30,107 nt of DNA, from positions 1 through 30,107 of IMG/VR virus record IMGVR_UViG_3300005265_000022; one strand, 5' to 3'. The translations under genes were made by a program, and so were the position numbers. The stretch comes from a virus. The notes under the pieces were generated by a model that made no database searches, was not told the DNA's origin, and saw nothing but the letters and a program-made list of their open reading frames with translations. This document shows, piece after piece, positions 5,584 to 11,731 of this stretch (position 1 is its first letter; each line of letters starts with the position of its first letter).

Positions 5584-6432
5584 TTATCGACTTCGCTCGA
5601 TAATGGCTTTTATTTTCGGTGTAATAACACCATTTGATTCAAACAATAAAATATCATTTGAATCTATTGTCCCTTCCGCTTTAAAAAATTCTTGCTCTAA
5701 AATTTGCAAAATCTGTGATTTATTCATCACCTTTTCGGTTTCAGATTTGCCTAATGGACTTTCAACATAAGTTACGGGAGCATTTTTATTCACGGGTTGG
5801 GACTCTAACTCTTTAATTGACTTTTTAATTTCGTCAATTTCCTCTGAAACTTTTTCCTCAAATTCATTCAAAGTTTCATTCAATTTTTCGCCAATTTTTT
5901 CGGATTTTTCCATTTCGCTTGTTAAGGCAATTGTATCCTCAATTGACTTTTTCAATTCTTTGGCAGTAATAACAAGTGATTTTTCAATCTTTTCTTCTGT
6001 TTCCGCCAATGATTTTTCAAATTTATCAATACGATCATTAATTTTATCAAGTCTTTCTGAGACTTTTTCAACTAATGATTTTAGAAAATCCGAAACTTCA
6101 TAAACAACTTCAAGTTCTTCGTCTTCTACCAACGATTTCTTTGCTTTTTCCTCTTCCTCATCTTCATCCTCATCTTTTTCCTCTTCCTCATCTTCTTCGT
6201 CCTCATCTTCCTCACCTTCTTCGGCCTTTTCCTCTTCTTCATCCTCATCTTTTTTGGCCTTTTTAGCCTTTTCGATTTCATCCTCTAATGATTTAATAAA
6301 ATCGACATCTTCATCATAAACAAATTCATCAAGTTCAGATTTGCTCAATGTAACCTTGACTTTATCAAGTTCTTTTTCGTCAATTTCATCAATATAATCA
6401 TCAATTTCTGACTTATTCAAAATTACTTTCAT
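5584..6432 (-). CDS. Probable capsid scaffold protein, 282 aa
   Basis: A highly charged, mostly helical protein between MuF and capsid genes, where scaffolds usually lie. The N-terminus has two similar units (KVILNKSEIDDYIDE and KVTLSKSELDEFVYDE), then a long Glu/Asp/Lys tract (52-98), then coiled-coil heptads (about 115-210), a Pro/Asn linker, and a helical C-terminal segment (MNKSQILQILEQEFFKAEG) that may bind capsid protein. Many K-S-L/I triplets recur along it. AAGGAG lies nine bases before the ATG, and two TTTATATTATT-like motifs lie just upstream. Scaffold function is inferred from position and composition; no sequence family is claimed. Confidence 0.72.
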   Translation of the reverse strand: MKVILNKSEIDDYIDEIDEKELDKVKVTLSKSELDEFVYDEDVDFIKSLEDEIEKAKKAKKDEDEEEEKAEEGEEDEDEEDEEEEKDEDEDEEEEKAKKSLVEDEELEVVYEVSDFLKSLVEKVSERLDKINDRIDKFEKSLAETEEKIEKSLVITAKELKKSIEDTIALTSEMEKSEKIGEKLNETLNEFEEKVSEEIDEIKKSIKELESQPVNKNAPVTYVESPLGKSETEKVMNKSQILQILEQEFFKAEGTIDSNDILLFESNGVITPKIKAIIERSR

Positions 6433-6470
6433 CTTTATAATCTCCTTTTTGTTTTACAGCATTTCCAAAT

Positions 6471-6482
6471 AATAATATAAAC
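6471..6482 (-). promoter_or_regulatory. Candidate phage-specific late promoter motif
   Basis: Minus-strand GTTTATATTATT lies 38 bases before the scaffold ATG. The same TTTATATTATT core occurs upstream of the first genes of both virion blocks (8521-8532, 22213-22224). No TTGACA-like -35 box is seen at the right distance. Confidence 0.45.
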
Positions 6483-6506
6483 TAAATTTCCTCTTTAGGT
6501 TTGCTA

Positions 6507-6518
6507 AATAATATAATA
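6507..6518 (-). promoter_or_regulatory. Second, weaker copy of the late-promoter-like motif
   Basis: Minus-strand TATTATATTATT lies 36 bases upstream of the copy at 6471-6482, right after the stop of the MuF gene. It matches the last nine bases of the core (ATATTATT) but differs at the 5' side. Confidence 0.3.
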
Positions 6519-6529
6519 AAAAATTTCAG

Positions 6530-7291
6530 TTAAATTACTTTCTTACCTTTCGGATATAATTCTACACACCTACAATTTATGACATTTCGTGGACTCCCCT
6601 CCGGGTCCCCAGGATATTTCAACCATTCCCCATCCACCCACCATTTATCATCAATTGGAATTATTTTCCCGTGAACCTCTTGGTGCCATTTACGAACTCT
6701 ATTGTCTAATTTTGTCCACCACTGTTTTACAGTAACACCTTGACTTTTTGCCACTAAATGTCTAACAAAATTCGTAACTCTCATTAATTCGGTTGTAGCA
6801 ATAATTTTGATTCTTTTTTTTGTTCTTTTTATAAAATCTTTTATAAATTTTTCCACATTTTCAGGGTCTATTCCAAACTTTTCAATCTTGTTCTTAAATT
6901 GTTTTTTAATGGTATCAAAAAATTTGCCCACAAAAGATTTTTTCTTATCAAGTATTTCCCCCACACCTTTTATCTTTTTCTTTAGGAAAAAATCAGTAAT
7001 ACTTTTTTCTGCAATTCCCAACTGTTTCCGAACTAATTTATACTGAGCATCAATTACGGCATTATAAATTGGACTTGCTTTTTTAAATGTTTTTTCCCGT
7101 TCTTTATCGAAAGTGTAATTTTTTAGGTTCTTTACACCATGTTTTTTCGCAAAATCAATTAAATTTTCCCCCATTTCATCAAACACTTCTGTTAGAATTT
7201 TTGCATACTTTTTTTCATATTTTTGATTTATTTTTAATATTTCCATGCGTTGTAAATCATTATGATTTACCATTATCCCAACTTTACTCAT
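6530..7291 (-). CDS. MuF-like minor head protein (SPP1 gp7 family)
   Basis: The C-terminal third carries the classic phage Mu F-like signature: TELMRVTNFVRHLVAKSQG, then KQWWTKLDNRVRKWHQEVHG, PGDPEGSPRNVINCRCV and a final ELYPKG. The rest is basic and helical (many K-K-F, KFIKDFIKRTKKRIK). MuF proteins sit at the portal vertex inside the head and are often ejected with DNA. At 253 residues it has the core domain without an added toxin or enzyme. It starts three bases after the protease stop with a weak CCGGG site, so coupling is likely. Unusually, the portal gene is about 13 kb away rather than adjacent. Confidence 0.9.
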   Translation of the reverse strand: MSKVGIMVNHNDLQRMEILKINQKYEKKYAKILTEVFDEMGENLIDFAKKHGVKNLKNYTFDKEREKTFKKASPIYNAVIDAQYKLVRKQLGIAEKSITDFFLKKKIKGVGEILDKKKSFVGKFFDTIKKQFKNKIEKFGIDPENVEKFIKDFIKRTKKRIKIIATTELMRVTNFVRHLVAKSQGVTVKQWWTKLDNRVRKWHQEVHGKIIPIDDKWWVDGEWLKYPGDPEGSPRNVINCRCVELYPKGKKVI

Positions 7292-7293
7292 AT

Positions 7294-8220
7294 TTAAAAC
7301 CCGGCAATAAGCGCATTTTTTAACATATCACGTATTTCATCATCTGAAAAACCACGTGCTTTTAAAATATCATACCCTCGTTTATAGTTTTTTCTCACAT
7401 AAGTTAAAATTTTTTCATCTTTGTCTAATGACTCTTCCCTAATTGCGCTTCCCCCCGTCATTCCTATTTCTTTGGCATAACCCGCACTTAATGACTTGGA
7501 ACATTTTACGTTATTTTTGAAATTTGTATAAGTTTCACTATTCAATAAATTAATACTTTCAAAAACTGATAAAACAGCATCATAATCCTCTGAATCTAAA
7601 ACAACCGATTCATTTTCTGGAAGTGATTTACCCATAATTGCTTCTAATGATTTTTCAAAGGCACTAAAAGTCTTAAAAGTTTCTTGTAAAACTGGTTTGT
7701 GAGTAATTGCTACATTTCTAACTATGGCAGATTCAACTATATTACTGTTGGAAGGATTTCTGGACACATACTTTCCCTCTACCGACATTCCTAAATTTCT
7801 TACGTGTTCTTTTGTTAAATCGGCTTTTTTTAAGAATTGTAAAAAATCCCAAACCCATTCGGCCCGTTTAAAATTAGGACCTTTAAATAGGTTTCCAACT
7901 AAATAAAATCCTTTTCTATCTATTTTTGTTCCTTCGGAAGGAAGACCAATAATGTCATCAGGCTCTTTTTTATGATCCCAATTTAAAACCCCAAATTTTA
8001 ACAAATATGAAATATCAAGACCTTTTGTTAAAATGGTTTCCCCATCCAAATCTTTTTTCTGGACAGACGCATATCCCGAAATAAATCTTTGGGTATCATT
8101 ATTTATGGATTTTTCAAGTGTATCAATCTCATTTGTGACTGGAACGATAAAATCAATTTCCTTATCTGTGCAAAATCTATAACCTTTTGAATCAACATAA
8201 CAATAAAAATTATCCGCCAA
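7294..8220 (-). CDS. Prohead maturation protease (HK97/U35-S78 type) with C-terminal extension
   Basis: Residues about 44-175 match the prohead protease fold: FISGYASVQKKDLDGETIL, VLNWDHKKEPDDIIG with the likely catalytic His (H83), and LGMSVEGKYV with the likely Ser (S146). A linker of about 60 residues follows. Then comes SAGYAKEIGMTGGSAI (245-260), almost the same as the capsid N-terminal motif, and a helical tail (FSDDEIRDMLKNALIAG). The start is TTG with GAGGTG nine bases upstream and four bases after the previous stop; no ATG fits. It cleaves capsid and scaffold propeptides during head maturation. The shared motif may be its processing or docking site (inferred). Confidence 0.9.
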   Translation of the reverse strand: MADNFYCYVDSKGYRFCTDKEIDFIVPVTNEIDTLEKSINNDTQRFISGYASVQKKDLDGETILTKGLDISYLLKFGVLNWDHKKEPDDIIGLPSEGTKIDRKGFYLVGNLFKGPNFKRAEWVWDFLQFLKKADLTKEHVRNLGMSVEGKYVSRNPSNSNIVESAIVRNVAITHKPVLQETFKTFSAFEKSLEAIMGKSLPENESVVLDSEDYDAVLSVFESINLLNSETYTNFKNNVKCSKSLSAGYAKEIGMTGGSAIREESLDKDEKILTYVRKNYKRGYDILKARGFSDDEIRDMLKNALIAGF

Positions 8221-8223
8221 TTT

Positions 8224-8487
8224 TTATTTCACCTCATATTTTTTTGCTAAAATAACATAATACATTTCCCTACTGATTTCCCTTTCCTGAGATTTGCTCA
8301 ATGCCTCTTTAATCACATACTTAATTGATTTTTCTGTATCCTTCTTATTTTTACCCGCTTTCATTTTCTTAAAAACAGTTGTTACAATCTTCCAATAAAC
8401 ATCCTCTGGATATTTTGATTTATCAACCGCTTTTTTAGCTTTTGCCCATATTTCCTCATCCTTTTTTGTTTTAATGAAAGCTGGCAT
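8224..8487 (-). CDS. Small conserved phage protein at the head of the capsid block, 87 aa
   Basis: Starts MPAFIKTKKDEEIWAKAKK, has VYWKIVTTVFKKMKAGK in the middle and an amphipathic helical C-terminus (EKSIKYVIKEALSKSQEREIS). I recognise the M-P-x-F-I-K-T---DE--W--AK ... KMK pattern as a small protein often found beside phage head genes, but its function is not known to me. AGGAG lies seven bases before the ATG. It is the first gene of virion block B, 33 bases after a TTTATATTATT motif fused to a terminator. Confidence 0.8.
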   Translation of the reverse strand: MPAFIKTKKDEEIWAKAKKAVDKSKYPEDVYWKIVTTVFKKMKAGKNKKDTEKSIKYVIKEALSKSQEREISREMYYVILAKKYEVK

Positions 8488-8520
8488 TTACAAACTCCTA
8501 AATGTATTTATGTTTTTCAA

Positions 8521-8532
8521 AATAATATAAAA
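8521..8532 (-). promoter_or_regulatory. Candidate late promoter motif opening virion block B
   Basis: Minus-strand TTTTATATTATT, 33 bases before the ATG at 8487. It begins inside the T-run of the terminator at 8531-8556, as also happens at 22213-22246. No sigma-70 -35 box accompanies it. Confidence 0.5.
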
Positions 8533-8556
8533 AAAATAATCCCTTTTATCGGGATT
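8531..8556 (-). terminator. Rho-independent terminator before virion block B
   Basis: Minus strand: stem ATCCC/GGGAT with a 7-base loop, then TATTTTTTTT. It lies 73 bases downstream of the FmdB-like gene and would end the nucleotide-block transcript before the capsid block. Confidence 0.75.
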
Positions 8557-8593
8557 TTACTTATCATGACAATCTAAAATAATCATTTAAATA

Positions 8594-8617
8594 ATTCGCA
8601 ATTTGCAAATCACGAAT
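8594..8617. repeat. 24-base near-perfect inverted repeat, possible operator
   Basis: The sequence runs from ATTCG to CGAAT with a central palindrome ATTTGCAAAT. Ten of twelve base pairs are perfect and the other two would be G-U in RNA. There is no loop, so it fits a dimeric protein-binding site better than a hairpin. It lies in the 141-base gap between the FmdB-like gene and the capsid block, the largest gene-free stretch here. Confidence 0.5.
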
Positions 8618-8628
8618 CAATAATAATA

Positions 8629-8844
8629 TCAAGATGTTACCATACTTTTTTCCGCATCAATTTCGACCCCCCCTTTTTTACTTGGTTTATACCACCCATC
8701 TCCATATAATCTAAAACTACATTCTGAAATTATTTTATCCATAATGCCCCCACATTTAGGACATTTATAATGTTTTTTATATTTTGGTTCTATCACTTCA
8801 ATTTTATAACCACAATTCTTACAAACATATTCATAAATAGGCAT
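8629..8844 (-). CDS. FmdB-family zinc-ribbon protein, 71 aa
   Basis: Starts MPIYEYVCKNCGYKIEVIEP and continues with KCPKCGG, giving the four zinc ligands C8, C11, C28 and C31 of the FmdB-type putative regulatory ribbon, then a typical short tail (FRLYGDGWYKPSKK). Family members are small proteins of unclear function, sometimes thought to regulate transcription. AAGGGA lies seven bases before ATG. It is the last gene of the nucleotide block, after a tiny membrane peptide gene. Confidence 0.85.
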   Translation of the reverse strand: MPIYEYVCKNCGYKIEVIEPKYKKHYKCPKCGGIMDKIISECSFRLYGDGWYKPSKKGGVEIDAEKSMVTS

Positions 8845-8847
8845 TTT

Positions 8848-8949
8848 TTATTCCCTTCTAAAAATTTTACACAAAACATCTATAAAAATGGCAACAACCA
8901 CACATACATAAAAACTCAAAAAAATCAATTCTTTTATTTGATTTGCCAT
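8848..8949 (-). CDS. Single-pass membrane peptide, 33 aa
   Basis: A 33-codon frame, MANQIKELIFLSFYVCVVVA then a hydrophobic-to-basic end (KIFRRE). One membrane helix is predicted with a positive C-terminus, a layout also seen in small phage lysis or regulatory peptides. The ATG lies five bases after the upstream stop with a weak TGGG site, and the frame ends just before the FmdB-like gene, overlapping its ribosome-binding region. Size and weak start keep confidence moderate. Confidence 0.55.
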   Translation of the reverse strand: MANQIKELIFLSFYVCVVVAIFIDVLCKIFRRE

Positions 8950-8954
8950 ACCCA

Positions 8955-9581
8955 TTAATGAGATATAATTTTTATATTTTTGCTTTCTGGAATAAAATTC
9001 AATGGAAAATCATAACAAACAGATATTTGTTCTGGGAATTTTCTGGTTTTTGGGGTATTATTTTCATTCATCCATGCCCCAAAAAATCTAAAATGTTGAT
9101 AAATATCCCACAAATATCTATGCCTCGATCCTTTTACAAAAGGAATCCCGGCACTTACCATATACTGTTCCCGTTTGGGAAATAAAATACACCCCAACAA
9201 ACCGGCTTCAAACTCATTTAACTTTATTCTTAAAAAATATTCAAAAAAATGAGATATTTGCCCCATATACAACCGTGAAAAATATTCACACATATTTTTC
9301 AAAAAAACAAATTCGTTTTCATTAACCACAAAATGACCATGTTGGCACTTTTCTTTGCATGATTCGGCCAATGAAAAAAGTAAATTAAAATAATCATAAT
9401 CCAATCTTATCAAATTTATTTCTCTAAAAAATACCGATTCAAATTCTCTTCCTTGATTTTCATCGAGAATATCAACTAAATCAAGTCCTTTCATAAAATT
9501 TCCTGAAAAAATAAAAAGGGCTTTATCTAACGTATCAGAAAAAACTTTAAAATGTTTTTTTGGTAAAAAAACTTCAATCAT
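8955..9581 (-). CDS. Hypothetical protein, 208 aa
   Basis: Unknown protein rich in Phe, Leu, Glu and Asn, likely mainly helical (RLDYDYFNLLFSLAESCKEK, FEYFLRIKLNEFEAGLLGCI). It has a cluster KCQHGHFVV and scattered Cys, but no complete metal motif or known domain. The start is ATG 9581 (GGAGG ten bases upstream) or TTG 9584 (seven bases upstream); I prefer ATG. It follows tRNA-Gln directly and precedes the 33-codon membrane peptide. Coding is sure from length; function is unknown. Confidence 0.82.
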   Translation of the reverse strand: MIEVFLPKKHFKVFSDTLDKALFIFSGNFMKGLDLVDILDENQGREFESVFFREINLIRLDYDYFNLLFSLAESCKEKCQHGHFVVNENEFVFLKNMCEYFSRLYMGQISHFFEYFLRIKLNEFEAGLLGCILFPKREQYMVSAGIPFVKGSRHRYLWDIYQHFRFFGAWMNENNTPKTRKFPEQISVCYDFPLNFIPESKNIKIISH

Positions 9582-9605
9582 CAACCTTTTACCTCCAAAT
9601 TATTT

Positions 9606-9679
9606 TGGCTGAGGGGGGAGGGATCGAACCTCCATGACAAGATTCAAAGTCTTGTAGCCTACCATTAGCTGACCCCTCA
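9606..9679 (-). tRNA. tRNA-Gln(TTG)
   Basis: A 74-base cloverleaf with acceptor TGAGGGG/CCCCTCA, discriminator G and encoded CCA. The anticodon stem is CAAGA/TCTTG with loop CTTTGAA (anticodon TTG), and the T arm is GGAGG-TTCGATC-CCTCC. It reads CAA. Its first three bases, TGA, are also the stop codon of the dUTPase gene upstream. Confidence 0.96.
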
Positions 9680-10135
9680 AAATTTCCCAGTAGAACCCAA
9701 TCCTTTATTTCCTCTATTTTCCAACTTTTTTAATTCAATTTTTTCCCATTCTTTTTCATTTTTAACTTCTTTTATTTCAAATTCGCTATTATAATTTTTA
9801 CAAATAATCAATTGTGCAATCTTTTCTCCCTTTTGAATAACATATTTTTCGTCTCCAAGATTCGCCAAAATAACTTTAACTTCCCCCGTGTAATCCTCAT
9901 CAACATCACCCGCAATAGGAAAAATACCATGTTTTGACGCTAACCCGCTTCTTCCATCAATTTTAATCCAAAACCCTTCCGGTATTGCTAACTGTAAATC
10001 GGTGTTTATTGTTTTAACTGACTTGGGATAAAGTGTCACCTCATATTTACTTCTAACATCTATACCAATATCCGTTGATTGAAACTCAATATCCTGAAAT
10101 GATGATTTATATTTTAAATCATATTTTTTACTCAT
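9677..10135 (-). CDS. dut: Trimeric dUTPase (deoxyuridine 5'-triphosphate nucleotidohydrolase)
   Basis: All five dUTPase motifs are visible in 152 residues: GIDVRS (24-29), GRSGLASK (61-68), GDVDEDYTGEVKV (76-88), GEKIAQLI (103-110) and the C-terminal RGNKGLGSTGKF (141-152) that closes over the active site. It hydrolyses dUTP to dUMP plus pyrophosphate, keeping uracil out of phage DNA and feeding ThyX, encoded just upstream. AGGAG lies six bases before ATG. The TGA stop forms the first three bases of tRNA-Gln. Very confident. Confidence 0.97.
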   Translation of the reverse strand: MSKKYDLKYKSSFQDIEFQSTDIGIDVRSKYEVTLYPKSVKTINTDLQLAIPEGFWIKIDGRSGLASKHGIFPIAGDVDEDYTGEVKVILANLGDEKYVIQKGEKIAQLIICKNYNSEFEIKEVKNEKEWEKIELKKLENRGNKGLGSTGKF

Positions 10136-10144
10136 TAAATTCTC

Positions 10145-10336
10145 CTATCCATTAAATGCTAATTTTCTTGCTCTTAAAATTTTTGCTATTCTCACCGCAC
10201 TTGCTAAATCATCCGCATCCTCAATTCTAAAATAAAAATACTCAGGTGCTAATGTTTCCTCTTCAAACGATCCGATATCCGCTAACTGCAACCACCTATC
10301 TTCATCGTCTTTAGAAATTGCAATTGCAAAAGTCAC
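10145..10336 (-). CDS. Hypothetical protein, 63 aa, GTG start
   Basis: Small acidic protein between thyX and dut: MTFAIAISKDDEDRWLQLAD at the N-terminus and a helix ending ADDLASAVRIAKILRARKLA. It starts with GTG; GGGGG lies six bases upstream, overlapping the end of thyX. No family is recognised. Position suggests co-expression with the thymidylate genes but does not show a role in that pathway. Confidence 0.75.
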   Translation of the reverse strand: MTFAIAISKDDEDRWLQLADIGSFEEETLAPEYFYFRIEDADDLASAVRIAKILRARKLAFNG

Positions 10337-10338
10337 TA

Positions 10339-10992
10339 TCAGCCCCCTATAAGATTTTTTACAGAATCCGGCAAAATCCCCTCTATTTTATTTGCCAATT
10401 CCCTAATTTCCCACAATGCCGCTTTGCTTTTTCTCAATCTTAAAAAATTCAACAAACTTCTCAAATTTATTGTCATAACTAATTTAGTCTTATATGCCTC
10501 TGGAAGTAAATATTTTAATACATCATTTTTTATATTTTTATCAAGTAAATAACATTCAATCACATTAATAAAACTCTGACAAATCATCCAATCTACATAA
10601 TTATTATTGGTAAAAACAAGAACATCATCAAACAAATCTTTTAAATAATTTAATCGTTTATTTCTTAAATTATGAGTTTCTTTTAATAATTTGGGATTAT
10701 TTAAGAATTTTTTTAATGTATGTCTTGTTGATTCTACTGAATAGGATGCAATTCTGTGTCTTGCTAATTCCTGCAAAACGGCCCTACTTATACCTTCTAT
10801 ATAAAAAGTAAATACAATATGTTCAAAAACGCTTTCATGATGATGAATATTCAATAATTTATTCAAAAAATCAAAATCATTTTCTCCAATTTTACCACCC
10901 TCACTATCGAATTTATCCATACTATCCCAGCATAAACGCCCAGCAAAAGCCGCCAAACTTAAATTTGTGCTTTTTAATAATTTTACTTTCAT
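10339..10992 (-). CDS. thyX: Flavin-dependent thymidylate synthase
   Basis: The ThyX signature RHR-x7-S is present as RHRIASYSVES (78-88), followed by TR, and HHESVFEH (51-58) is the usual substrate and FAD region. The C-terminal helix (LRSLLNFLRLRKS---A-WEIRELA) matches the family. At 217 residues the length is normal. It makes dTMP from dUMP using methylene-tetrahydrofolate, FAD and NADPH. GGAG is six bases before the ATG. It pairs functionally with dUTPase downstream and provides thymidine supply for an AT-rich genome. Confidence 0.97.
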   Translation of the reverse strand: MKVKLLKSTNLSLAAFAGRLCWDSMDKFDSEGGKIGENDFDFLNKLLNIHHHESVFEHIVFTFYIEGISRAVLQELARHRIASYSVESTRHTLKKFLNNPKLLKETHNLRNKRLNYLKDLFDDVLVFTNNNYVDWMICQSFINVIECYLLDKNIKNDVLKYLLPEAYKTKLVMTINLRSLLNFLRLRKSKAALWEIRELANKIEGILPDSVKNLIGG

Positions 10993-10995
10993 ATT

Positions 10996-11283
10996 TTACT
11001 CCAAGTAATCCGAAAAGTTTATTTCATATTTAATTCCCAAAAACACTAAATAGCCCATAATGTCCACAATATCATTTTTGTTATTTGATAATTCAGTTGA
11101 ATTGTTTATTCTGGATAATTTATCATCAAGTCTGATTAATATTAAATCGGTTACAGTATCTTTTTCCCCTATATGTTTTGAAAAAATTCTAATTGGTTCA
11201 AGAACAGAATTTCCATATTTTTTATTCTTTTCTAATAAAAAGTTTTTAAAGGCATCAATAAATTCAGAAATTTTACCCTTCAT
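10996..11283 (-). CDS. DUF1599/Nmad1-like protein, 95 aa
   Basis: A helical protein with the pattern FLLEKNKKYGNSVLEPIRIF, then DLILIRLDDKLSRI, then NDIVDIMGYLVFLGI. This arrangement fits the small DUF1599 or nucleotide-modification-associated domain 1 family, related in layout to MazG-like helical proteins and common in phages. The role is not established; association with nucleotide metabolism is inferred from family name and neighbours. The ATG at 11283 is chosen because GGGAG is six bases upstream. It overlaps the upstream gene by 11 bases. Confidence 0.78.
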   Translation of the reverse strand: MKGKISEFIDAFKNFLLEKNKKYGNSVLEPIRIFSKHIGEKDTVTDLILIRLDDKLSRINNSTELSNNKNDIVDIMGYLVFLGIKYEINFSDYLE

Positions 11284-11446
11284 TTTTTTCTCCCGTTTCA
11301 ATTTTGAATTTTATTTTGCTCCCGTCAATTTTAGCAGATTTAAAGACTGGATTTTTAACAATAATATCAATAACCGGACGTGCATACAAATTAACATCAA
11401 TTACGATTGTATTTTTGTCTTTTTTAGCCGTAAGAATATGACCCAT
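11273..11446 (-). CDS. Small beta-rich hypothetical protein, 57 aa
   Basis: Starts MGHILTAKKDKNTIVIDVNL and is predicted as alternating strands with Lys (IDIIVKNPVFKSAKIDGSKI). I chose ATG 11446 because GGAGGG sits four to five bases upstream, and the promoter at 11473-11501 leaves only a short leader. Its end overlaps the next gene by 11 bases. First gene of the operon containing thyX and dut. No family recognised. Confidence 0.75.
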   Translation of the reverse strand: MGHILTAKKDKNTIVIDVNLYARPVIDIIVKNPVFKSAKIDGSKIKFKIETGEKNEG

Positions 11447-11472
11447 TTTTCCCTCCATCAAATTTTGAATAT

Positions 11473-11501
11473 ATTATATCATAAAAAATTGAAAAAATAA
11501 A
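11473..11501 (-). promoter_or_regulatory. Promoter for the thyX-dut operon
   Basis: Minus strand: extended -10 TGA TATAAT (TATAAT at 11473-11478) with a weak -35 TTTATT (11496-11501) at 17 bases. The -35 lies in the T-run of the preceding terminator. Predicted start near 11466, leader about 20 bases. Confidence 0.65.
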
Positions 11502-11526
11502 CGCACCAACATTATAATTGGTGCGC
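11491..11526 (-). terminator. Rho-independent terminator after the ssb operon
   Basis: Minus strand: stem CGCACCAA/TTGGTGCG (11502-11509 with 11518-11525), 8-base loop, followed by TTTATTTTTTC. It ends the ssb two-gene unit and merges with the next promoter, so the T-run serves both. Confidence 0.85.
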
Positions 11527-11548
11527 TATTTGGTTTTGATCGAAAACA

Positions 11549-11731
11549 TTATTTTCTCTTTTCTAATAAAAAAGACTTATTTTTAGACAAATCAACAACA
11601 ACATCAACATCTTTGTCATAAATTGCCTCAAATAATAATCTATCTAACCGATTATTAACTTTCGCCAAACGTTTTTTATCGGCCCTTTCAAATTCTTTTA
11701 TATCATGAAAAAGAAAATGTTGTGCCGACAT
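11549..11731 (-). CDS. Hypothetical protein, 60 aa
   Basis: Small charged helical protein (HDIKEFERADKKRLAKVNNR, then DKDVDVVVDLSKNKSFLLEK). Its ATG overlaps the ssb stop (TAATG) and GGAG precedes it inside the end of ssb, so it is translationally coupled to ssb. It ends before the terminator at 11491-11526. No domain recognised; role with SSB is possible only by position. Confidence 0.75.
   Translation of the reverse strand: MSAQHFLFHDIKEFERADKKRLAKVNNRLDRLLFEAIYDKDVDVVVDLSKNKSFLLEKRK

Noticed and set aside
6075-6266. Plus-strand frame rich in Leu, Pro and His opposite the scaffold acidic tract
   Set aside because: It is the mirror of the repetitive Glu/Asp/Lys codons (GAA/GAT) on the minus strand; no ribosome-binding site, and all supported genes are on the minus strand.
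11060-11500. Plus-strand 146-residue frame
   Set aside because: Runs opposite three minus-strand genes, a terminator and a promoter with well-placed starts. It is Phe/Asn-rich, as expected from antisense of AT-rich coding, and has no binding site.
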